Assembly: GCA_933228895.1 (NCBI GenBank)
Contig: OW121853.1
Location: 75,128,645-75,192,644, forward strand
Reading direction: 5' to 3'
DNA: 64,000 nt
From: Platycnemis pennipes
Taxonomy: Eukaryota; Arthropoda; Insecta; Odonata; Platycnemididae
In this document: positions 11,225 to 21,273 of the stretch, piece after piece
How positions within the stretch are numbered: the first letter of the stretch is position 1
How the letters are laid out: every line of letters begins with the position of its first letter
Notes under the pieces: generated by a model
Told to the model about the DNA's origin: nothing
Seen by the model: only the letters and a program-made list of their open reading frames with translations
Databases searched by the model: none
Position numbers and translations under genes: made by a program

Positions 11225-11450
11225 TGAGATTAAAGAGATTAAAGATGGTGTATGATGAGAGAACTGGCATCTCACCCAAAGGGCTCGGGTTCGAATCCCA
11301 GCAGTGGAAGATATTTTTAATTGATAAACCGGCCCCTACTTCAATGTTTTGTTAGAACATTCGAGCACAGTACTCCGTCCGTCGGGTGGGAAGTTAGAGC
11401 GTGGAAACTTTGGCGCCTTTTCGTTAACTCTGAAGCGTCTGTTAGTGTGG
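11225..11450 (+). repeat. tRNA-derived SINE
   Basis: tRNA-like head with B-box GGTTCGAATCCCAGC (11288-11302), then the shared body AACCGGCCCCTACTTCAATG, ACAGTACTCCGTCCGTCGGG and TGGCGCCTTTTCGTTAA. Confidence 0.75.
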
Positions 11451-11464
11451 AAACAGACTTAAGA

Positions 11465-11695
11465 AAACACAGGTGAGATTAAACTATTGGCGTCTCACCA
11501 GGAGGTTCTGTGTCCGATTACTAGATATACTTCGTTTGTTAATTGGCCCCTATTTGATTGTTTTCTTGAGTACATTCGACTACAGTACATCGTCCGTCAC
11601 ATGGGACGTTAAGTCATTGTCCCTTTGGCGACTTGTCGTTAAGAGCAGGCTAATGCCGACGCCGGGTTTCTCTCCACCCTTCCTCCTTACCCTTC
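11465..11695 (+). repeat. tRNA-derived SINE, second copy in tandem
   Basis: Degenerate head (GAGGTTCTGTGTCCGATTAC), then body GGCCCCTATTTGATTG, ACAGTACATCGTCCGTC, GGGACGTTAAG and the tail AGAGCAGGCTAATGCCGACG...TCTCTCCACCCTTCCTCC. It follows the previous copy in the same orientation. Confidence 0.75.
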
Positions 11696-11984
11696 GATTC
11701 CCATTGTTGCTCATTTTCTTCCCTTCTGAAGTGACTTTAGTAGTAGTGAATCAGCGCCACCAGTATTATTGCTGATACAGTAAACTACTAGCATTGCTAC
11801 TAAGAAATTACTAGTATTACCAGTAGTGCTGATGCAGACTTAAAAACACACGAGACGCCTCAAAATGTGTGTCCAATAAGGTTTTTCTGATTACAGTCCC
11901 TTTTAAATCTTTCTTTTCTTGATCCATCCATTGGAAACCTTTCTTTGAAATCCGTGATATTCTATCTTCCCTCAATTATGTTCT

Positions 11985-12250
11985 ACATCTCATCACAATG
12001 CCCAAAGACTTGTCCGATGAGCTTGTCCCGTTTTCTCTTTAAGGTTTTCATTCAGACTTCTCTTTTTTCTCCCGCTCTTCGAAGAACTTCTCTGTTTGTG
12101 AAGCAGTCTATTTATTTAATCGTCAAAATTCTCTTGTAACACCATTTAAAATTCTTCTCCAATATTGCCTTTTTTGGGGGCTGCTGTTTCCTTATTCTTG
12201 CTAAAAAAGGAGAAACATGCTGCAGATGTTGGTCCAATGAAGTGAATATT
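11985..12250 (-). repeat. Degenerate RTE-like LINE fragment
   Basis: On the - strand it resembles the RTE-like C-terminal segment. Compare CTCCCGCTCTTCGAAGAAC, TTTATTTAATCGTCAAAATT and TGTAACACCATTTAAAAT with the equivalent stretch at 30440-30535. Confidence 0.5.
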
Positions 12251-12259
12251 TGCTTATTT

Positions 12260-13520
12260 CCAATCTAGTATTTCTAGCTATTAGTATATTTTACCACTGG
12301 TAAGATGCCTCCTTCGCCTGCGCTATTTTTTCTAACTTCCTTTCTTGCGTTTTTTTGTTATTCTAAGACTGTCATGACGGCTTTAAAGGTTGTTGATATG
12401 TCCGATGGTGATCGTCCTGCCTTTGTTTTAGAATTTTTTCAACTTTTTTTTCTCCACTCCTACTTATCAGACGGTCTGCGCGCTGTGTTAATTTCATCTT
12501 CAAATTTAACTCTAATATTTTAAATCGAATGAAAAAATGTAATTGCGATTCATTTTAACAGAAATTCACAATATGATGATGTACTGAAAACTAATTTTTA
12601 CAATTCTGCCTGGAAAACTAAAAAAAAATAATGTATAACGAGTGTCAATAACTAGTTATTATAACCTTTCATCGATTCTTTAGTCGTGTTACGCAGTCTT
12701 CCATTTTTTCCGTCTTCAACTCTGAAAGTTGAATAAATTCACCACATTACAATTAAGTTTTAAGAGCGAATAAAGAAAACTGTAGTCGCGTTTATCTGTA
12801 GCCATGGTTAAACTATGCATACTGCGATAAAAACACTTGAAACTTTTTCAGTATCTATGTATACCTATATTAATTTTGTAGCGTGTCAGTCAGTTCGTCA
12901 TTATGTATCAGTTTTGTTTCGTTCTCTCTGCCAAGTTTTGAGCTGAAAGAGTGAGGTTTGGTGCGTTGAGTGTGGATTCTCTGTCTGTATGATTTGGTAG
13001 TAGTTTTGGATTTTTGGCAGTTTGTAGTGCAGAGAAAAATGCAAAAAACTTGGTTTTTGAGAGTGGGGGACAACATATAATGAAAACATGGCGTAGGAAA
13101 AAGTACAAAAACATACAGGGTAATTAGGGTGGGACACATTTCTTAATTTATAAAATAGCCATTTCCTTCTCTATGCATACGAAATGCTGATGAAAAGTCC
13201 CTGCAAAGCAGGCAGCAGACCTGCTAGTTATAATTTAATACCTGACCTGTTTGGATGTTATTTTGCATCATCTTCGAGAAGTAATAAGTGAAGTTGAAAA
13301 CTTTATTTATCAGCACCGTCCTTGGATAAACACTATACTTGTGTTCAACCCGAAGGTTAGTTTTGGATAGGTGAGTGCAGAGCTCACCCCGTACTAAGCC
13401 ATTTACGTGTGAAATTCACACAATCAGGGTGAGGGCGTCAGTTCCTTTCCCTACGTTTTCCTACGAAGGTCTGACAGGGAAAAAATCGAATCGCGAGGAA
13501 TTTCAGGTGCAATGTGGTCG
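12260..13520. other. No recognisable gene
   Basis: AT-rich sequence. Overlapping frames at 12870-13139 on the - strand show no family signature. Confidence 0.45.
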
Positions 13521-13524
13521 TGTA

Positions 13525-14041
13525 CCATATTTTTTAATTGCCGGATCTGATAGTATTTATAAAATAAAAAGACTCATATTTTTCCGTTTTTTGATCCGTC
13601 AAGTATTTCTCGAGTTATAAGCGGGAAAAACTGATGTTTTTAACACTTTCGGAAAAGTGGGCGTGATGCAACCTCTGACCACATTGACTTCGTCCAATAA
13701 CAACTGAGCCCGCGAAGCTACTTTGCCGTATCGCAATGGCGGGGACACAGCTGAATCTGCCAATAGGAGCAGTGGCGACAGCATCTGTGCGGGCAGACCC
13801 TCCGAGAACCCCCCTCCACTCCCTTCCCCTAAAAGCAGTCAAGGACGGGAGGAAAATGACGTCAATGTTATCAAAGCAGCTTTTTCGGTGGGCGTCACGT
13901 TTTACTTATTTTAATTCTTGATTTATTAGTGAATGGTTGTGGTTAGAAGATTGATTTTTTTCACTAATATTCCTTTTTCGTTTCCATCTAACAATTTCGT
14001 GTACAAAATTGCGATTTCGGTTCCGACTAAACTCCCCCATT
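13525..14041 (-). repeat. Repeat family M, copy 2
   Basis: Reverse complement of the 5401 and 19738 copies. Its start lies at 14041 (ACTCCCCCATT complement) and its far end near 13525. About 85-90% similar by eye. Non-coding. Confidence 0.85.
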
Positions 14042-14049
14042 GTCCTTGG

Positions 14050-14985
14050 ATAAAGAAACCAATTTGACTCGTTGTAGGGATTATGGGACGTAAGCAGTAG
14101 AAGCGGCTCTGTAGTTGAGATTCTGAGTATGGCCCTTATTCTCTTTCATCGTAATTCCTGCTGCAACATTTTATCCTTCTTCGGTGCTTAAAAATAAAAT
14201 GTCCGATTCATTTCAGTTAATACCTCATCAATATGTTGTAACAAAACATCGAACTCTAACCGACATTGCATAAAAATTCTGGAAAAGTTGCAAGTGTTTC
14301 CCTCGCAGAGAAAATCAGCTTCTCATTCCATACCATCACCATTTAGGATAGACACAACGTCAAATATTATACAGGCATTGGCGTTTATGTTCCAAACATA
14401 CCAAGAAACGCAAAACACGTATCCCACAGGCATCATGAATGAAACACTTGGCACTTGTTTGAGGCGGAAAGAAAAAGCAATTTAGCTCATATCTTTGGCG
14501 ATACGAGCGATATGGCGATCCTACGAATTCTTAGTGATTGAAGTCTGTGTTTTTTTTATTTAAGAGTGGGTCAATTTCTTATTTCTTTGCGCGTGGGGAG
14601 CTCCTCATCGCAATCTTCCACGTCGAGAATCAAGTGCCGATCGCTTGTTTCGAGTCCTTGAGGTTGTTTGTTCCCTGGCGTCTTGGGAGGTGACGTTCGC
14701 CGCAGACCACATCGAGAACCTCTTTCTCAGCGTGAGTATGCGGAGTTGGTCCCTGGCCAAGATATAAAAACCTCCACAAAACCGGTTTCTATGTATTTTT
14801 TTACTGCCTTGCGGCCTGATAGTTTTACATCTTAAGCCGAGAAGCGTCTTTACCAGGCGGTGTGGTTTTGGTTTCACGATTGTCGTCTCCATTCAAACCA
14901 TTTTGTCGTAAAAAATCTCACATACCCCTGTGTTCCTGTCCCTTTCTATCCCTACCTATCCCTTTTCTGTATTGCCTATTCTGTT
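14050..14985. other. No recognisable gene
   Basis: Contains a 95-codon open frame on the - strand (14605-14892), rich in Arg/Lys/Thr, directly 3' of the LINE fragment that follows. I do not recognise it. Confidence 0.4.
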
Positions 14986-14989
14986 CTCT

Positions 14990-15900
14990 TATAGTACGGG
15001 GGAAAATGCCATTTTGAATCTATCAGTACGACAATTTATCTCTCTAATCTTATTTATCTGGTAGAATCTAGCATAATACGCTGGTGTTTTTAATATGTGC
15101 CTAACATCTTCTGTAAATCAATACAATTTAAATTTCTCTAATAGATTTAATCTGTACTTTAACCTACGCTCTGATAATGATTCCCACTCTAATTCTTGTA
15201 TTAATTCTGAAACACTACTCAACCTATCGTAACATCTTTTAAAGAGCCTACCTGCTCTACACAGCACACTATGTAGTTCTCTGATCAAACCTAATTCATT
15301 CGGATCCCATACACTGGCTGCATACTCGAGGTGGGGCCTAACTACTAACTTTTAGTAGTGACAAGTAACATCGCTCTTTTGTCTTCTCATCACATTTCCC
15401 AAGTACCCTTTTTATAAATCCTAGCCTTCTCTTCGCCCTCATATTTCCCGGATGTGTCTTCCCCACGATAAATCTTTAGTGATTGTTACACCTAAATATC
15501 TTACGGTTTCAACGTTTTCGATCTTCGTGTCATTAATTCTATAGGATCGCTCTATCGAATTATTCCTCCTCCAAAAATTAATAGCTACACACTTTTTAAA
15601 GTTAAGTTCTAACTCCCATTTGTCGCACCACTTTTGAATTTCATCTAAATTCTTACTAAGCGATTTCCTGTCTTCTTCTCTTGATATACCCCTATACACT
15701 ATCGCATCGTCTGCAAAAAGCCTAAGCTTACTACTAACTACGGTACCCAAATCATTTATATATAAAGAAATAAAAGCGGACCTATTACGCTACCCTGGGG
15801 AACTCCCGACGTGACTTTGATTGTGTCCGGCATGATACCATCTATAACAACCTTCTTGTGCTTGCATAACTTACGCATTTCTGTAAATGATAACTGTTGT
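14990..15900 (-). mobile_element. CR1/jockey-superfamily LINE fragment (reverse transcriptase)
   Basis: On the - strand: KKVVIDGIMPDTIKVTSGVP, QGSVIGPLLFL, then KLRLFADDAIVYR (RT catalytic motif, about 15700), WELELNFKKC, VRYLGVTITKDLSWGRH, RRLGFIKRVLGKC, a frameshift, and HLEYAASVWDPNE, WESLSERRLKYRLNLLEKF, KIREINCRTDRFKMAF. It is truncated at both ends and frameshifted, so inactive. The C-terminal part matches the copy at 45485-46030, so they belong to one family. Confidence 0.85.
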
Positions 15901-16034
15901 ACCTTTTGTTAAGTGGTAGCTTGGTCAAATGGTCAAGGTAACTTTCAGAGGACACAATAAATGTAGATGGCAAATTTTTTTCAGTTTTATGTTGGATTGT
16001 ATATAATTGTAGGCCTTGTGTGTTTCCATCGTTT

Positions 16035-16530
16035 TGGTATCTTTCATAATGACGCTCAGTTGAAATTTCTTCCGTTCTCTTCCAAGAGCCGTCATCATGT
16101 GGCTCTTGCTCTTTACACTCTTCTGTCTATGCTGGATGAAAGACTGGAAACCTTCGACACGTGGTGTTGTAGAAGACGGATGAAAATAAAATACTTCGAC
16201 CGAGTATCAGACGAAGAAATCCTGCAAAGAGTTGAAGAAAAGATAAGTCTGATGAAAAGTTTAAAGAGGAGACGGAACCACGTAAACGACCACGTCTTGA
16301 GGCATGATAGTATGTTGAAGATGTCGTTGAGGGGGAAGTGAATGGAAAAGGAAGGCATCGTATGATGTTTATGGAGAAATTTATGAAGATGTCGAAAAGA
16401 ATTACGACGAGGAAAGAAAAGAAAGATGCAATTTGCTGATGTGTAAATTGAGTGTATGCGTAGTTTTGTCTAACCTATCTTTGGATTGTTGACTGGTGAC
16501 AATGATGCTATATCAAGCTTGAAAACTGAG
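16035..16530 (+). repeat. RTE-like LINE 3' fragment
   Basis: The + frame reads ETFDTWCCRRRMKIKYFDRV, DEEILQRVEEKISLMKSLK, RRRNHVNDHVLRHDSMLK. Then GKGRHRM and a 3' end TTGGATTGTTGACTGGTGAC with GATG remnants match the family tail. Its coding part is readable but truncated. Confidence 0.75.
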
Positions 16531-16539
16531 ATCATTGTT

Positions 16540-17100
16540 AATCGAATGTTGTAAACTACGGTAAATTTCAAAACCGCGCGTAATGGTGGTTACTCCTCGT
16601 GCTCAGCTCAATGTAATTGGGAAGCGATATTCCATTTTCGCCTTGGTTTCGAGTTTCAAAACCGCGAATGGAGACCCACTTGGAAATCGTCTTCGCTCAA
16701 ACAAGGTCGGTCTTTCGGGGATCGTTTCGAAACTTCGTAGGGTCTTAATGGCGAAAGTTCCACCATTATAACCCAACCCTCTCCGCCACCTGCCAGCGAA
16801 AATTTGTTAACGTTACGTTCTGAAATTCATCGTTATCGACGCCAGTACCACCAGGATTCGTGACGAAAAAATGGAACTACTGCAAGAGCTGTAGCGCGCC
16901 ATTTTGGAATGGTAGAGTCAGGTATTGCTTACAAATTATAGAAAATTCGAACTGGTAAGTTTTTAAACAAGGACTCTTCCATAACTGAATTGCGTATTAA
17001 TAAATAACGTTACGCATAAGTGGAGGAGGGATCGTGCCAACCGTTATGAAGAACCAGCGAATGGAAGGGGATTACGTTACGTTGAAAGGAAGATACATTT
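16540..17100. other. CpG-richer unassigned sequence
   Basis: A frame of 62 codons (16583-16771) with no recognised match. CAAAACCGCG occurs twice (about 16569 and 16658). Confidence 0.35.
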
Positions 17101-17269
17101 TAAAATACATTTTTTCTCCAAAGAATAAGGATGGCAAATATTAAATTTTAATTAAATAATAGAATTGTGATATTAATAAGATATTTATGAAGAATTTATG
17201 TTTTTATCATTTAAAAAATGAGCCTGAAATAATATAAAACACGGCACGGCACACACTAAACATTTTCCA

Positions 17270-17719
17270 ATGAGCACCAATAATGCCTTCTATTTCAGAC
17301 AAAAGAGAATATCCAGACACTTGTATAAAATAAGCCTTTGTATGCAGGCATATACACGCAATAATCCAACAAAAACTGAATGTACTCGTAAATACTTGAT
17401 CCATGCATATTCAAAGAGTGGTACCTACTTAGGACAGCTTTTATGCGAGAGCTATATTTTATATAGACCCTATGAAATAAATTTAATTGAGAAAGAGGAA
17501 AGAACAAAAGGGAGAAAAGAGAAACACTCTGCATTTCAGGAATTTGCGGTTAAATGTTTTCACGGTACACTTCCGATCCTTCCGCGGCACTCTAGTTGGG
17601 AAGCTTTTGTTCTGTCCGACGGCAAAGTTAGATACTTCGATAAGGAGACCTTGACATGGAACGTCATTACCATGGACTCATCATTTGTCTCTCCTCAGTT
17701 CCACCAGTTGCTTTTGTAG
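17270..17719 (+). CDS. Unassigned open frame, 149 codons
   Basis: The longest unexplained frame in the first 20 kb. It has no recognised domain, signal peptide or membrane segment. Composition is ordinary: a basic N-terminal half, then EKEERTKGRKEKHSAFQEF and a C-terminal part with WEAFVLSDGKVRYFDKETLT. A splice-acceptor-like GCATTTCAG at about 17530-17538 means only the second half may be exonic. It could equally be chance. No family match claimed. Confidence 0.2.
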   Translation: MSTNNAFYFRQKRISRHLYKISLCMQAYTRNNPTKTECTRKYLIHAYSKSGTYLGQLLCESYILYRPYEINLIEKEERTKGRKEKHSAFQEFAVKCFHGTLPILPRHSSWEAFVLSDGKVRYFDKETLTWNVITMDSSFVSPQFHQLLL

Positions 17720-17724
17720 CGACT

Positions 17725-19160
17725 GCGAGGGAAATACGTAAACTTTGACATGAGTTGACTTTGCTTCAGATCGGAAGTGTTTTCCTAATGAGTCTTACGT
17801 AGGTATTTCTCAAAACTTCTGAAATTGCCGCGGAGATAGTCAACGAATTCAAAGATTGATGGATAAGTCGACTCCACATCTTCGCGCCCTCCTATTTCAG
17901 GTGGCCTTATTCACTGCGGAATGAACGAATTTAAACAGCAAAAGCAACATTTTGAAATCATAAAATCGATAAATTCCGATATTTGGCGAGCTAACTTTTG
18001 GATTTGAATAAGTATGCGTTGACCAGTTTGAGTTATGACAAGAGGGCTCACAGAGGTTGCAGTTTTAAAGGACTCTTTGGATTTAAATTCTAGACACCCC
18101 TAATAAATCAGGAGCATTTATTAATTCTTGGAAATACCTTCTTTTCTGGATGCATGGATATAATACTTCCTTAAATTGGGTTAATTTTAAAGAAGTTTAG
18201 GAAAAATAAGGTGCCTAAAATTGAGACAATGCTGAAGGAACTACAATGTCCTCACATGAGCTGTACGATTTCAATGTGTAGGTCTTTTTCCAGAAAATTC
18301 GTCCTTTTTTTGTCATTTTAATGTGGATATTTCAACAGAGTCTTTATATCTGTATTCCCCAAAGTTCTACAGTTATAGAAAAATGAGGTGGGCGCTCTAT
18401 ATTCTCTACATGCCATTCTATAGGCTTTCATAAGTTGCGGAAAATAAACAAAGACGTGATACGCTTTGGCCCATTCGATCTTCTAATTTTTCCTGATTTT
18501 TTGTTTAATTTGTTCCAAAATTAGTGTATACAATAGGATATTCCTTTGTTCTGAAGACTTAATCTCTTTTTTTCCGACTAAGCCTCGAAAGTCAACGAAA
18601 TTAGTAATCACTTAGGGAAGCAAATCGTATCCTTGCGATCGGGTTGCAGTTTCATTATTACAAGTATCAATAATTGTGGATAAAATATTCTCGGGTCTTC
18701 CGCCGAGTCTAGTCTTTCATGAATACTGACATTTCCGAGTTCAACTCGATCTCCATTTTCAAGGCTGGTTAGCTCGTTTCTGGCCGCTTCGTATACCTGA
18801 GGCTTCTCTGATTTTTGCTCACTACCTCGGCCGCTTTTGTTTTTCGTGCCTACTGATTGGCCTGCGTAAAGTGGCATGCGGCGGCATTAACATTAGACAT
18901 TTTTATATAGGCTTCCACAAATTACTAAGTGAAAAGCCAAGATCTCTTTTGAAATTCCTTCTTTGTATTCAACCTTTGATGGCTTCCTTCCCAATTCTAT
19001 CCCAGTATCCTTGGGAGTGGGCGAGCAGTCTCGTTTCGTGGAACTAGATTAATATATTAAATACATTGAAATAAGCATTTAGTATTTACATAATTTGATC
19101 AATTTTTGTTTAATTTAATAAACTTTTTGTGGAACTCGAAGTTTAAATATTAAATAACTA
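17725..19160. other. No recognisable gene
   Basis: AT-rich. A Ser/Glu/Lys-rich frame of 89 codons on the - strand (18608-18877) is unassigned. Confidence 0.4.
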
Positions 19161-19164
19161 ATTC

Positions 19165-19420
19165 TAAAATAGTTGTAGGGTCCTACGTTCCAGAGGTTCG
19201 GGTTCAAACCCCGGCAGTGGTGGATATTTTCAGTGGCATACCGGTCCCTGTTTGATTGCTACGTGTATTGAACTCCGTCTGTCGAAAGTAGGATAACCAG
19301 ACCTCCGGTTTTTCCTGGACATGTCGTTTTTTTTAACCGTTAGACCCCCTTGGTGCCTTTCGTTTAGAGCAGGCTAATGCCAAGCTCGGTTTCTCTCCAC
19401 CCTTCCTCCATTCCCTGAAA
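19165..19420 (+). repeat. tRNA-derived SINE
   Basis: B-box GGTTCAAACCCCGGCAGTGG (19201-19220), then TTTTCAGTGGCATACCGGTC, CTCCGTCTGTCG, CCCCTTGGTGCCTTTCG and the tail AGAGCAGGCTAATGCC...TTTCTCTCCACCCTTCCTCC. Same family as the copies at 1-121, 11225 and 11465. Confidence 0.8.
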
Positions 19421-19737
19421 TAATCCTTCCTCTTCCCAAATCCTCACCTATCGTAAATAGCAGAAATGAACTAAGCTGTTGGTCGCTTTTCCGAATAACT
19501 AGTACCACTACTACTACTTAGAGTGCCTCTCGAAGCATCGAACGTTCGTTCGGTTGTTGAATTTTCTTGTAGTGTGACAAGTTGAGATTATAATAGTTCA
19601 TTTGTAACTTAGTATACGTGTTTTTATTTAGGGTGAGTGTTTAAACTGTTTTGGAATACTTTTTGGGTCGGTAGCCGGTAGCTATGGGTACTATATGAAC
19701 CTTTTCCATATTCCAAATTCTTTTTATTTCTATTGCC

Positions 19738-20240
19738 AATGGGGGCGTTTACTCGAAACCGAAATCGCAATTTTGTACACGAAATTGTTATATGGAAACG
19801 AAATAAGAAATTTAGTGAAAAAATTATTCTTCTAACCACAACCATTCACTCATAAATCAAAATTTAAAATAAGCAAAACGTGACGCCCACCGAAAATGCC
19901 GCTGTGATAACATTGACGTCACTTTCCTCCCGTCCTTGACTGCTCTTATGGGAAGGGAAGGAGGTGGAGGGGGGTTCTCGGAAGGTCTGCTCGTACAGAT
20001 CCTGTCGAAATCGCTCCCACTGGGAGAGCCAGCTGTGCCCCCCCCCCCCCCCCTTTGAGATAAGGCAAAGTAGCTTCGCGGGCTCAGTTGTGATTGGACG
20101 AAGTCGATATACGTCAGAGGTTGCACCACACCCACTTTTCCGAAAGGGTTAAAAACATCAGTTTTTCGCCGCCTATGACTCGAGAAATAATTGACGGATC
20201 AAAAAAACGGAAAAATACGGGTCTTTTTATTTTACAATAT
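19738..20240 (+). repeat. Repeat family M, copy 3
   Basis: Same landmarks as the copies at 5401 and 13525, with the extra block GCAATTTTGTACACGAAATT. It carries a C14 tract at about 20040-20054. It abuts the LINE fragment at 20240 with no spacer, so one is likely inserted next to or in the other. Confidence 0.85.
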
Positions 20241-20780
20241 GGTAAACGACCCCATTCTTGGTACTGGGTGACTTTCTCTGCTATTGTTTTTTCAACACTA
20301 TGGGGAAGTGGTACTGCAATATCCACTTAATAGCACGTTTTATTTTTCGTGTCAATTAGAATTATATCTGGTCTATTATTACTGATGGTTTTGTCTGTTT
20401 GGATCGTCAAATCGGAATAAATCTTGAATAAATCATTTTCAAGTATTGTTTCAGGGTTGTATATATAATATGGTGCATAGTTGTTTATTAATTTGTGTTG
20501 ATGGGCCAGTTTTTGGTGAATGATTTTTGCGAGTTGGCTTTGTCCATTGAGGTGTTGTGTGTTTGCTAAAATCATGCTACCGGATATAATGTGTTGGATT
20601 GTTTCCGGGGACTGAAAACATCATCTGCATTTATCGTCTGTTGTATTTCGGTCTTGTATTTATGTATGTATTTATTTTGCATAGTTTTTCGTATGGATAA
20701 CCTGGTCTTGGATGACAAATAGTATTATTATTATAACCCGTCCATTGCTTGAGGTCCACGAAGGACCTACGAGTGGATTT
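20241..20780 (-). repeat. LINE fragment (C-terminal region of an RT polyprotein)
   Basis: On the - strand: SPETIQHIISGSMILANTQ, LAKIIHQKLAHQ, APYYIYNPETILEND, TIQTDKTISNNRPDI, a stop, then VDIAVPLPHS and VTQYQEW. The order ETIQHI-LA-AKIIHQ.LA-Y.YNPE..LEN-TDKTI..NRPDI is typical of the region downstream of RT in many animal LINEs. It ends about 60 bp before the first visible alpha-2/delta exon. Confidence 0.75.
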
Positions 20781-20840
20781 CCGCATGTATGAGGAAGTTT
20801 TGTGACAACATTTTCTTTTCGTTTCTTCTACTCCCTTCAG

Positions 20841-21273
20841 TGCATCGTGGAGAAGGTGGAGGTGTTGGCGGAGAAACTGAACGCCAACGGCACCGAGGGT
20901 CAGAAGCAGCAGTCGTCCGGGGAGGAAGGGGGTGGCGAGGAGGAGGGTCCTTCTGGGGAGCCCAAGAGCAGGGGCCGAAGGGAGGGGGAGGCTGGGGGAG
21001 AGGCCGAAGGCGCGGAGGACGAGGATGAGGAGGAGGAGGACGAGGTGGTCATCGAGTTCTCCTACCACAGCGCCAAGTGCTCGCAGGTGGAGATCCTTCT
21101 GGAGGAGCTGGACGCCAACACCAACGGCTCCCTCTACCGAGAGGACAACGCCACGTGCGAGAACGACGGCATCTACCGTCCGATGAGGCTAAAGGTAGAT
21201 CGGCACTTCTACAACATCCCGGTCAACGATAGCCACAGCGCAGTGCACGTTCCTACCAACGTCTACGACCAAG
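20841..21273 (+). CDS. alpha-2/delta exon a: acidic linker and start of VWA_N
   Basis: Acceptor CCCTTCAG, donor GTGAGG, ends in phase 1. It starts [13 protein letters not shown], which fits the N-terminal helical region of the family. A Gly/Glu-rich stretch of about 45 residues follows, ending in a run of D/E. Then come the conserved [18 protein letters not shown] and [20 protein letters not shown]. Two NGT/NAT/NDS-type sequons fit an extracellular protein. The exon is strikingly G+C rich compared with the AT-rich introns around it. Upstream exons must exist because it opens in mid-protein. Confidence 0.9.

Noticed and set aside
4265..20054. C14 tracts near 4265 and 20040 as functional G-quadruplex-like sites
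   Set aside because: Single homopolymer runs, one of them inside a repeat copy. Length may also be affected by sequencing error.
20631..21068. A - strand open frame of 145 codons over the first exon
   Set aside because: Leu/Pro-rich complement of a G+C-rich coding exon, with no family match.
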